This document shows positions 1-6,410 of a stretch of 16,245 bases of DNA, one piece after another. How positions within the stretch are numbered: the first letter of the stretch is position 1; every line of letters starts with the position of its first letter. The notes below the pieces were generated by a model, which worked only from the letters and a program-made list of their open reading frames with translations, searched no databases and was not told the origin of the DNA. The stretch is taken from positions 1-16,245 of the forward strand of contig PMYF01000289.1 in NCBI GenBank assembly GCA_003171295.1, in the 5' to 3' direction. This DNA comes from Acidobacteriota bacterium. GTDB lineage: Bacteria > Acidobacteriota > Terriglobia > UBA7540. Position numbers and translations under genes: made by a program.

Positions 1-296
1 GTGCTGGCAGTGATAAAATGCAGGTGGTTCAACCCGTAGGAGTGCCGCTGGCGAGGCATGCCGGCATAGTAGCTTAAAGCCCCGCACACATGGCACAATA
101 CGCCATGTATGCGCCACCCGCGAACGAATTACCTTGGAGGCACTGGGCTGACCTATCCCTTCAAGTCAAGTGTCGTTCGGTCGATCCTGAATAGAGGATC
201 AACTTTCACAAACAGTGCCCCAATGATTCAGGTTGATGCCGCGCTTGGGCAAGGCTTGGCTGCTGAAGTGTCGGCCGCGTACAGAGGTACGTGCAA
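1..296. other. Gene-poor left edge with a small stem-loop
   Basis: I see no convincing gene here. A plus-strand frame is open from base 3 to a TAA at 75-77 and could be the last 24 residues of a gene entering from the left, but it is too short to recognise. It is followed by a perfect 7-bp inverted repeat (ACATGGC at 88-94, GCCATGT at 102-108, 7-nt loop) that could be a weak terminator, although no T-run follows. A second small palindrome (GATCCT/AGGATC, 183-200) lies in the leader of the next gene. Short overlapping frames here have no family signature. Confidence 0.35.
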
Positions 297-722
297 ATGA
301 AGAAACCCGTTCAAAGGAACAAGCTCCGCGATTTCAGTTTCTACCTGCTTATTGCATTTGGGGTTGTCGGCTTCGCGGTCGTGTATGCGATCAACTCCGC
401 TCGGACCGGAGGAAATGGACAGCTACCTCTGCGTTGGATCGGCCTCGTCGGCCAGACAGCCTTGACCTTTGGTTATCCGGTGGCGGAGCTCCGGCCCCTT
501 TGGCGGCGCCGGGGCTTCTGGGCAGCTCTCGGCGTCATGCTGGCAGCACACGCGGTGATCTTTATCGGTGTCTTGAGGCACGTCCGCCAGTGGCCCCTCA
601 TCTACTTCGTGCCAGTTAGCTTTGTCGAGTACGCTGCGATACTTACCGTGATCGACAGACTTGCGTACAAGTGGGAATCTAGACGCCCGGCGGATCGAGG
701 CGCCTCCCAGCGAGGATCTTAA
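297..722 (+). CDS. Small four-helix membrane protein, unknown function
   Basis: I do not recognise the family. The 141-residue product has a basic N-terminus (MKKPVQRNKLRD) followed by about four hydrophobic segments near residues 12-33, 45-66, 78-97 and 103-124, and a charged, Arg-rich tail, as expected for an integral inner-membrane protein. The ATG at 297 is preferred to the in-frame GTG at 291 because AGAGG at 283-287 is 9 nt from the ATG but only 3 nt from the GTG. No catalytic motif is visible. It stands alone: the next intact gene on the same strand begins about 1 kb downstream, after decayed sequence. That it is a real gene is fairly likely; its role is unknown. Confidence 0.6.
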   Translation: MKKPVQRNKLRDFSFYLLIAFGVVGFAVVYAINSARTGGNGQLPLRWIGLVGQTALTFGYPVAELRPLWRRRGFWAALGVMLAAHAVIFIGVLRHVRQWPLIYFVPVSFVEYAAILTVIDRLAYKWESRRPADRGASQRGS

Positions 723-737
723 GCGGGAAGCGGGTAG

Positions 738-766
738 CGCAGAGTCTCTGCCGTTGAGACTCTGCG
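738..766. repeat. Strong stem-loop (11-bp perfect inverted repeat)
   Basis: CGCAGAGTCTC (738-748) and GAGACTCTGCG (756-766) are perfect reverse complements around a 7-nt loop. It starts 15 nt after the membrane-protein stop codon, where a terminator would be expected, but no T-tract follows on either strand. Its closeness to a RAYT remnant and to a second palindrome makes a REP-type dispersed repeat an equally good explanation. Confidence 0.6.
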
Positions 767-876
767 GCTCGAAGGGGCGAAATCAGGCGTATAATCCGCC
801 TTCCTGTCACGTTTGCGGCGCTGGGTATTATCCGACCGTTTTTTCTTTGTGACCTGCCGGCTGCTCCCCAAATGGG

Positions 877-894
877 TTCCCGCCTTCGCGGGAA
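877..894. repeat. REP-like palindrome beside the RAYT remnant
   Basis: TTCCCGC (877-883) and GCGGGAA (888-894) form a perfect 7-bp stem around CTTC. The pattern (GGTTCCCGC-CTTC-GCGGGAATGA) is a very common dispersed intergenic palindrome in GC-rich bacteria; its reverse-strand translation gives the familiar spurious peptide SFPRRREPI. It directly precedes a REP-associated transposase remnant, as expected for a REP/RAYT pair. Confidence 0.7.
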
Positions 895-907
895 TGATGG
901 CGGGCGG

Positions 908-1209
908 CAGCTACTCCGCGAGGCCGAATTTGCCTGCCGGGCTCGGGTGATTGCGGAGCGCCGCCGGAAACACGGCTTTCTTTTTAGCGCGTGGGTTTTT
1001 CTTCCCGACCACGGGCATGCCATTCTACTTCCGCACCACCCGCTCACCATCTCCGAGGGGATGGAGTGAATCAAGGGGGGCTCGACGCTGCGCATCAATG
1101 CCCGGCGGAACGAATCGGGTCTGTTGGGGCAGCCCCGGTTCTTTGATCGTGCCTTGCGCCCGGTGAAGGAATATTGCGAAAAGGTCGAATACCTTCACCT
1201 CAACCCGAG
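908..1209 (+). pseudogene. RAYT / Y1_Tnp transposase remnant, internal stop
   Basis: The plus-strand frame through 908-1209 encodes the core of a REP-associated tyrosine transposase (IS200/IS605-like Y1 family). The HUH-type metal site is visible as DHGHA (His codons at 1010 and 1016), followed by a run like the family's TISxxMESIKGGSTLRIN and then KEYxEKVEYLHLNP with the candidate catalytic Tyr. Three things show decay: a TGA at 1067-1069 sits in frame where relatives have Ser in MESIKGG; there is no proper N-terminus, since the frame runs back into the REP-like palindrome; and homology ends at LHLNP, where the frame meets an aminotransferase fragment. RAYTs mobilise or maintain REP palindromes. 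This copy should be inactive. Confidence 0.8.
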
Positions 1210-1395
1210 AGGATCTATTCCAAGGAACGCTTGGATCAATACCGGGAACAGAACGTCCTGCCGCGGAACGACGAACTCTGTGCTACTCACGCGGTCATGG
1301 GCCATCAACTCTTGATGGGGACCAAAGCCGATATCGACCATATTGTCGAGGCCTTTGCGAAAGTCCAGAAGAACGCGTCCCAACTGAGTTCGTAG
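1210..1395 (+). pseudogene. Orphan C-terminal fragment of a DegT aminotransferase
   Basis: This frame, different from that of the RAYT remnant, encodes about 61 residues matching the extreme C-terminus of DegT-2 (4511-5839): RIYSKERLDQYREQN against IYSPERLDKYRKQN, then PRNDELCAT in both, and EAFAKVQKNA against EGFAKVQKNA before the stop. Nothing of the catalytic part remains and no ribosome-binding site or start is placed to express it. It diverges more from DegT-2 than the 7334-7612 remnant does, so it derives from a separate, older copy. The join to the RAYT remnant at about 1207-1212 is abrupt and probably marks a deletion or insertion. Confidence 0.8.
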
Positions 1396-1709
1396 CGCTC
1401 GCGGGGGGATGGGGTAAGCTGGCCACAACCTGCCTCTGGCCAGCCCCAGGGTGATTCCTCACGGGGTGTGCGAGCGCCAGAATATCCATCCCGGAATTTC
1501 CTGATCCGTGGGACGCCGATATTGAAATGATCTTCCGACTGTGCGTAAATAGTCCTGGGTGTCAACGGTGGATTTGGCGGCCGTCCATCGTATTCAGAAC
1601 CCAAATGATTCGCTCGTTCGTTTCCAGGGGAGACGATAACAAAATCTAGGCCCTTCTACACTCGGATAATCTGTTTTTTATGGCCAACGAATCTGACCGG
1701 AGGAATTCT
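1396..1709. other. Intergenic region upstream of DegT-1
   Basis: No credible gene. There is a perfect 8-bp inverted repeat, GCTGGCCA (1418-1425) with TGGCCAGC (1437-1444), 11-nt loop, just after the DegT fragment. The promoter of the DegT-1 block should lie here. GATAAT at 1663-1668 is a possible -10 box, but I see no convincing -35 partner, so no promoter is called. The bases just before the gene contain GGAGG at 1699-1703. Confidence 0.4.
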
Positions 1710-3086
1710 ATGAAGAAAAGTGATAAGGGAACGATCAGCCGTCGGACGTTTCTTGCTGCAGTCCCGGCTGTCGCATCAGTACCATGGCTACGTGCTGGCG
1801 GGGGCGGCGGATCATTCGCCCTCAATGGCGGCGAAGCATTAGCCCTAAATGGTGGCAAAGCGGTTCGCTCCACGACCTTAACCACCCAATGCCCAGGGAC
1901 TCAATTCTACGACGGCCAGGAGCTGAACGAGGCATCGGAGGCCGTGGCTTCCCGCAGTTTGTTCCGCTGGTATGGACCTGGAAAACCCCAGAAGGTGGCG
2001 AAGTTCGAAGAGGAATTTGCCAAGTTTCTGGATTCCAAGTACGTGCTGGGTGTGACTTCCGGGACCGGCGCTCTGCATTGCGCCTTGACGGCCCTGAACG
2101 TGGGCCCGGGCGATGAGGTCATTCTTCCGGCCTGGTCCTGGTACTCCAGCTACAACGCCATCCTCTTGACCGGTGCGTTGCCCGTGTTTTCAGAGGTGGA
2201 TGAGTCCTTCATTATGGACCCCGAGGATTTGGAGAAAAGGATTACGCCCCAAACCAAAGTGATCATGGTAGTGCATCTGTTTGGAGCGCCGGCTAACATG
2301 GACGGAATAATGGCCGTGGCGCGCAAGCACAATCTCAGAGTGCTGGAGGACTCCGCGCAGTGTGCGGGGGGACAGTACAAGGGCAAGAGGACGGGAGCCA
2401 TCGCTGATATCGGCATATTCAGTTTCCAGATTCACAAGTTGATGACAGCCGGAGAAGGCGGAGCCGTGGTGACCAATGACCCGCTCCTCTATGAGAGGGC
2501 AGTCCGGTTCCATGATCTGGGCCTGCTCCGACCGCCCACCAAGGCGCAGTTGGGTTCGGCCGCCATGTCCGGGTTCGTGGGGACTAACTATCGCATGAAC
2601 GAGATGACCGGTGGAGTACTGCGCGCCCAATTGCGAAAGATGGAAACCATGCTCGCCGCGCAACGCAGGAACTCCCGTTACGTCAAAGACCGGATCAAGG
2701 ATCTGCCGGGAATCAAGATGCGAACCAGCAATGATCCAACCGGAGATATCGGCATAACCGTCGATCTCCTGCTCCCGGACAAAGCGGCGCGGGATCGATT
2801 CGTTAAAGCGATGGGAGCCGAAAACGTCCCGATGGCCGCACCCAGCGCGGCCGTGATTCTGCCCGTGGCGCCGTACATCGAGAACAAAGTGACGCCGCAC
2901 GCGGAGTGGCCGACGTTCAAGACGCCGCGGGGACAAGCCATCCGCTATGGCCGGGAGTGCTGCCCGCGCACGGCCGATATCTTCGACCGGGATGCAACCC
3001 TCACCATCGGCCCCAAGTATAGCGACGACGATTTGAATGACATCGTAGCAGCCATTACCAAAGTGCATCGAGCCCTGGCAAGCTAG
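1710..3086 (+). CDS. Tat-exported DegT-family PLP aminotransferase (DegT-1)
   Basis: A fold-type I PLP aminotransferase of the DegT/DnrJ/EryC1/StrS family, 458 residues. The ATG at 1710 is chosen over one at 1680 because GGAGG (1699-1703) lies 6 nt upstream and the Tat signal then sits at the very N-terminus: ISRRTFLAAV with Arg11-Arg12, a hydrophobic stretch, then a Gly-rich linker. The mature part has the GTGALHCAL cofactor-binding loop, VLEDSAQ with the pyridine-binding Asp214, and SFQIHKLMTAGEGG with Schiff-base Lys243, so it should be active. Family members usually transaminate keto-sugar nucleotides; the substrate here is unknown and the expected location is the periplasm. Closest relative in the window is DegT-4 (shared PAWxWYSxYNAI, TKVIMVVH, MTGGVLRAQLRK and CCPRT). 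The linker holds a duplicated ALNGG motif. It appears to lead an operon with the SulP gene and DegT-2. Confidence 0.92.
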   Translation: MKKSDKGTISRRTFLAAVPAVASVPWLRAGGGGGSFALNGGEALALNGGKAVRSTTLTTQCPGTQFYDGQELNEASEAVASRSLFRWYGPGKPQKVAKFEEEFAKFLDSKYVLGVTSGTGALHCALTALNVGPGDEVILPAWSWYSSYNAILLTGALPVFSEVDESFIMDPEDLEKRITPQTKVIMVVHLFGAPANMDGIMAVARKHNLRVLEDSAQCAGGQYKGKRTGAIADIGIFSFQIHKLMTAGEGGAVVTNDPLLYERAVRFHDLGLLRPPTKAQLGSAAMSGFVGTNYRMNEMTGGVLRAQLRKMETMLAAQRRNSRYVKDRIKDLPGIKMRTSNDPTGDIGITVDLLLPDKAARDRFVKAMGAENVPMAAPSAAVILPVAPYIENKVTPHAEWPTFKTPRGQAIRYGRECCPRTADIFDRDATLTIGPKYSDDDLNDIVAAITKVHRALAS

Positions 3087-3116
3087 GCCTGGCTGAATAC
3101 ATTCCGTATGCAAGGT

Positions 3117-3146
3117 TGGCCGGCGGACTCCCGCGTTCGCCGGCCA
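3117..3146. repeat. Intercistronic stem-loop between DegT-1 and SulP genes
   Basis: TGGCCGGCG (3117-3125) pairs perfectly with CGCCGGCCA (3138-3146) around a 12-nt loop. It lies 30 nt after the DegT-1 stop and 10 nt before the Shine-Dalgarno of the SulP gene. No T-run follows, so a classical intrinsic terminator is unlikely. It may protect the DegT-1 transcript end or reduce downstream expression. Confidence 0.55.
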
Positions 3147-3156
3147 CCGTGACCGC

Positions 3157-3170
3157 AGGAGGGAAAACTG
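3157..3170 (+). promoter_or_regulatory. Strong Shine-Dalgarno placed for a CTG start
   Basis: AGGAGGG at 3157-3163 is the best ribosome-binding site in this intergenic gap. Four bases later comes CTG (3168-3170), in frame with the SulP permease. No ATG or GTG occurs in that frame between the preceding stop (3150-3152) and the TTG at 3222, and the TTG has no good Shine-Dalgarno. The site therefore supports CTG initiation. Confidence 0.6.
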
Positions 3171-4475
3171 CGCTGGCGAAAACCCTTTAATGATTATAGT
3201 TGGGCTCACTTTCTGGGTGATTTGTCAGGGGGGGCAATCGCAGCGCTGATTGCATTGCCCTATGGACTGGCGCTCGCCTCTTTGATGGGGTTACCCCCCG
3301 TACTGGGACTTTACACGTCCATCATCACCGCTCCCTTTTGTGTCCTGCTTGGCCGCAATCCGGTCCTCATCGGCGGCACCTCCAGTGTGACCATACCGTT
3401 CATCGCGGCGGCGGTGCGTTCTCAAGGTATTTCCGGCGCGGCGAAAGTCTGCGTTTCTGCTGCGATTATCATGATGGGCTTCTGCATTCTGCGCCTTGGC
3501 CGCTATGTCTCCAAAGTTCCTCCCTCCGTCGTGGCGGGTTTCTCCTGTGGAATCGGTGGCATGATGATCATATCGCAGTTGCGAACGATCTTCGCTCTGC
3601 CTGCCCCGAAGAACGGGTGGAGAGAGTCGATGTTCGGGCAACTGGCGCAGGTCATCTGGAACTTAGGTGGCATGCGCGTGGTTCCTGCCCTGGTTGCTCT
3701 CATTGTGGTGGTTGTAGCCACGGCGATGGTCTACTGGCTCCCCCGGAGTCCGGCTCCTCTGTTCGGAGTGATTGTAGCCTTGCTGATCAGCAGAACTATC
3801 GGATGGCACGAAAGAGAAGTCGGCGTTCTGTTTTCGGGATTGCCATCGTTCGTGGGTTTTCACTGGGAACCGTCAGATGTTTGGAAAGTGCTCCCGGACG
3901 CGTTTGGACTGGCTTTCGTGTCCTCGGTCAACCTGCTCATCACCTCCCGTGTGGTGGAGCATTTTCGCGGCGGACACCGGCGCTTGAAGAAGCATGATGC
4001 AGACGTGGAACTGGGGGCTTACGGCATCGCCAACCTGATCGGTGGGACGTTTGGCGCGCCCTTGAGCGTGGGAATCCCGGCCCGCAGTCTGGCCAACGTG
4101 CAGTGCGGCGGCACAACTCGCCTCTCCAACGCCGTGCACGCGCTGTTTCTGGTGGGCTTCCTCACTTTAGGTACGCATTTTCTGGCGCAGATTCCCCTCG
4201 CGGCGCTCGCCGGAGTCACTGCCTGGATGGGGGCCCGCCTGCTGGATTGGAGCACCTGGCGCCGCCTCCCCAAAATGAGCCGCGTGGACTCCGCCGCCTT
4301 TGTCGGTACAGCACTTGCAGTTCTAAGCGTCAACGCAGTCGGCGCAGTGGCGATCGGTTGTTCCATGTATCTCCTGCGCCGCGTGTACCGCCGGTTCTTT
4401 GCCGCCCCAGTGGTGGCCCGTGTCGAAAGTCAACAAGATGAGGGGAGAGTTCACCCCTCACCGACCGAAACCTGA
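3168..4475 (+). CDS. SulP (SLC26-type) anion permease lacking a STAS domain
   Basis: A secondary anion transporter of the SulP family, whose members carry sulfate, bicarbonate or carboxylates across the inner membrane. Read from CTG 3168 it has 435 residues and about 10-12 hydrophobic segments. Diagnostic stretches are the N-terminal YSWAHFLGDLSGG and ALPYGLALA, the GLYTSIITA segment, GGTSSVTIPFI, and the late block GTFGAPLSVGIPARS with IPLAALAGV. A start at TTG 3222 would remove YSWAHFLGD, which the family normally has before its first helix; hence the upstream CTG with AGGAGGG. The protein ends about 30 residues after the last helix with a charged tail; the cytoplasmic STAS domain of typical SulP proteins is absent. 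It sits 81 nt after DegT-1 and 35 nt before DegT-2, probably one transcript. Its substrate cannot be read from sequence. Confidence 0.85.
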   Translation: MRWRKPFNDYSWAHFLGDLSGGAIAALIALPYGLALASLMGLPPVLGLYTSIITAPFCVLLGRNPVLIGGTSSVTIPFIAAAVRSQGISGAAKVCVSAAIIMMGFCILRLGRYVSKVPPSVVAGFSCGIGGMMIISQLRTIFALPAPKNGWRESMFGQLAQVIWNLGGMRVVPALVALIVVVVATAMVYWLPRSPAPLFGVIVALLISRTIGWHEREVGVLFSGLPSFVGFHWEPSDVWKVLPDAFGLAFVSSVNLLITSRVVEHFRGGHRRLKKHDADVELGAYGIANLIGGTFGAPLSVGIPARSLANVQCGGTTRLSNAVHALFLVGFLTLGTHFLAQIPLAALAGVTAWMGARLLDWSTWRRLPKMSRVDSAAFVGTALAVLSVNAVGAVAIGCSMYLLRRVYRRFFAAPVVARVESQQDEGRVHPSPTET

Positions 4476-4504
4476 GGAGTTTTCTGCATCTTCGAAGTGA
4501 GGGG
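4454..4504 (+). promoter_or_regulatory. Possible hairpin masking the DegT-2 ribosome-binding site
   Basis: CCCCTCAC (4454-4461), inside the last codons of the SulP gene, is perfectly complementary to GTGAGGGG (4497-4504), which contains the GAGGGG Shine-Dalgarno of DegT-2 (ATG at 4511). In mRNA this 8-bp pairing would hide the ribosome-binding site. A ribosome finishing SulP (stop 4473-4475) would open the left arm, giving translational coupling. The complementarity is seen; the regulation is inferred. Confidence 0.45.
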
Positions 4505-4510
4505 ATACAT

Positions 4511-5839
4511 ATGAGAAACGATATTCTAACCCGCAGAAAGTTCTTGGAAAAAACCTCCGTAGGGCTTGCGGCGGTCAGCGTGGCATCTAAGGCAGGTGCG
4601 GTTCCAGGTAACCCGAACGTCCTGGCGGTAAAAGGGGGTACTCCCGTACGGACGAAGGATTTCCCCACCTGGCCGCAAACGAACGAACTGGACGAAGCCA
4701 ATATCCTCAAGTCCCTTCGCAATCATCGCTGGTGTACTTTTGATGGGGAGTTCATCCCGCAATTCGAGAAGGCGTGGGCAGAAAGGTTGAAAGTCGGAGG
4801 CTGCGTCATCACTCCTTGTGGCACGCATGCGCTTCATACGGCACTCGAAATCCTGGGAATCGGTCCCGGCGACGAAGTGCTGGTTTCACCTTACACCTAT
4901 ATCGCCACCCTCGACACCATCATGTTGTGCTACGCGCTGCCGGTATTCGTGGATTCTGACCTGAAGACATTCCAATTGGATCCCGACGACATCGAGCATC
5001 GGATCACCGAACACACGCGTGCCATCCTGCCCGTGCACATATTCGGCGGCGCAGCCCACATGGACAAGGTTCTGGCGATTGCGGAGAAGCACCATCTCCC
5101 CGTGATCGAGGATGCTTGCCAGGGACATATGGCGGAATGGCGGGGGAAGAAAATCGGTACCTTGGGAACAGTCGGCTGCTTCAGCTTCCAGGAAACGAAA
5201 AACCTTCCTGCCGGGGAAGCCGGGGCGTTAGTGAGCAACCATGAGGATCTGATTGCCAAAGCACTGGCTTTTCGGGATTTTGGACGGAGCCCGAAGGCTG
5301 GGGGTGGTTACGCAACTCGCGGCACCAAATATCGCATCTCGGATTTCGCGGCCGCGGTGCTCATGGCGCAACTGACACGATTCGATCCTATCAGCGCACT
5401 TCGAGAGGCGAATGCCGCTTACCTCCGGGAAGGACTCAAGAGCGTGCCGGGAGTTGCGCTACAGGAGTCTTACCCGGAGTCGGGGCGACATAACTATTAC
5501 TGCTTTGGACTTCGCTACGACCGGGCACAGTTCAGTGGGGCGTCGCGCGAACAATTCATTAAGGCGCTGAACGCCGAAGGCATCCCGATCGGCGCCGGAT
5601 ACACTCCGCTCAACAAGGAACCCTTCATCGAAGAGAATCTGAATTCTCGTGGATTTCGCGCGATCTATAGCCCGGAGCGCTTGGACAAATACCGGAAACA
5701 AAATCACTACCCCCGCAATGATGAACTCTGCGCCACCAGTATGTACTTGTCCCAACAGGTGCTGATTGGATCGAAGCAAGACGTGGATGACGTCGTGGAA
5801 GGCTTCGCGAAAGTCCAGAAGAATGCGGCAATGTTGTGA
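4511..5839 (+). CDS. Tat-exported DegT-family PLP aminotransferase (DegT-2)
   Basis: A 442-residue DegT/DnrJ/EryC1/StrS-type aminotransferase. The start is well fixed by GAGGGG at 4499-4504, 6 nt before the ATG. The N-terminus is a Tat signal (LTRRKFLEKTS, Arg8-Arg9) with a likely cleavage after SKAGA, followed by the LAVKGGTPVRT element that DegT-type Tat proteins in this locus share. PLP contacts: VIEDACQ with Asp201 and SFQETKNLPAGEAG with Schiff-base Lys230; the usual GEGG is GEAG here. The C-terminus (PRNDELCAT, then VDDVVEGFAKVQKN) is the parent of the fragments at 1210-1395 and 7334-7612. It is the last gene of the DegT-1/SulP/DegT-2 block; its start may be coupled to SulP translation. 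Periplasmic location is expected; the substrate is unknown. Confidence 0.92.
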   Translation: MRNDILTRRKFLEKTSVGLAAVSVASKAGAVPGNPNVLAVKGGTPVRTKDFPTWPQTNELDEANILKSLRNHRWCTFDGEFIPQFEKAWAERLKVGGCVITPCGTHALHTALEILGIGPGDEVLVSPYTYIATLDTIMLCYALPVFVDSDLKTFQLDPDDIEHRITEHTRAILPVHIFGGAAHMDKVLAIAEKHHLPVIEDACQGHMAEWRGKKIGTLGTVGCFSFQETKNLPAGEAGALVSNHEDLIAKALAFRDFGRSPKAGGGYATRGTKYRISDFAAAVLMAQLTRFDPISALREANAAYLREGLKSVPGVALQESYPESGRHNYYCFGLRYDRAQFSGASREQFIKALNAEGIPIGAGYTPLNKEPFIEENLNSRGFRAIYSPERLDKYRKQNHYPRNDELCATSMYLSQQVLIGSKQDVDDVVEGFAKVQKNAAML

Positions 5840-5882
5840 CCCCTGAGGTCGTGAACCGGATCGAAATTAAACCTGGAGGTAC
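5496..5882 (+). repeat. Direct repeat copy A: DegT-2 3' end plus leader
   Basis: This segment, the last 344 nt of DegT-2 plus 43 nt after it, recurs at 7335-7655. By hand alignment about 27 of 321 shared positions differ (roughly 91-92% identity), with a single 66-nt gap in copy B and no other indel. Similarity runs past the stop codon through GTGAACCGGAT and AAATTAAACCTGGAGGTAC and then ends sharply, so the unit was copied as DNA and is not simply a conserved protein domain. Confidence 0.9.
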
Positions 5883-6070
5883 GATTCCACAACAAGCGTG
5901 GGACAGCGGAGCAGTGGATCAAGGAAGGCAAGCAGCCGGTGAAGATGACATTTCTCAGTTGCCATAAGTTCCGGTCGAACGAACTACGGTGGTGGCTGAA
6001 CTATAATCTCGGGAACCTGTGGGGACGGCCGGGGCTTTCCGCTGGGCGCGGCTCCTCACAACCCGGCTGA
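5879..6070 (+). mobile_element. IS1380-type transposase C-terminal remnant
   Basis: Frame 5879-6070 (GTA codon through TGA) has no start of its own and encodes a stretch typical of the C-terminal part of IS1380-family DDE transposases: RFHNKRGTAEQWIKEGKQ, then KMTFLSCHKFRSNELRWWL and YNLGNLW. The Glu of GTAEQWIKEGK is in the position of the third catalytic acidic residue of such enzymes (family knowledge). Relatives have a few more residues between LWL and YNLGN, so a small deletion is likely, and the frame then degenerates to a stop. Everything upstream is replaced by the DegT-2 downstream repeat, with the junction at about 5882. Inactive remnant; it probably marks the event that rearranged this stretch. 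Confidence 0.75.
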
Positions 6071-6410
6071 GCGCGAGAATGCCGTCTTCCCTAGCGTTCA
6101 TGGGAGCGACCATGAAAGATCCGTACCTGGACGAAAAGGGACAGCGCGAACTGTTGAAGCATCTTCGGGCCATGATCGAATGGGACTTGAATAACCCGGC
6201 CTCCTTCTATCGGGGAACTTGAGGCACTCGTCTGCGCTGCAGATTTTCGTTTCAAATCGGGTATCCTCGCTATACGCGCCCAGAAGGTTTATACGCGAGT
6301 AACGCCAATCTGGACGAGCAAAAGGCCGGGTTTTTGGGCAAGCTGTTATTGAGTCAGAAGTTTTTCATTGTGGATATAAAAGGATTTGGTACTTAAATCG
6401 AGAGGTGGAT
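6071..6410. other. Decayed or intergenic stretch before the TIM-barrel gene
   Basis: No confident gene. A frame from ATG 6112 to the stop at 6220-6222 encodes 36 residues (start MKDPYLDEKGQRELLKHLR) with plausible protein composition but no good ribosome-binding site; it may be the tail of a lost gene. From 6223 on the sequence is AT-richer and seems to hold the promoter of the next gene: TATAAA at 6375-6380 could be a -10 box, but there is no clear -35 at standard spacing (TTGAGT at 6349-6354 is 20 nt away). TATACGCG occurs twice, at about 6273 and 6291. Confidence 0.35.

Noticed and set aside
679..1098. Minus-strand 139-codon frame across the RAYT remnant
   Set aside because: Its translation includes SFPRRREPI, the well-known artefact of reading a REP palindrome on the reverse strand; not a gene.
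1663..1668. GATAAT as the DegT-1 promoter -10 box
   Set aside because: No -35 match at 16-18 nt spacing; a single hexamer is not enough to call a promoter.
2190..3209. Long minus-strand open frame (339 codons) opposite DegT-1
   Set aside because: It lies antisense to a gene with clear PLP motifs and a good ribosome-binding site, is His/Arg-rich with no family signature, and is a composition effect of GC-rich codons.
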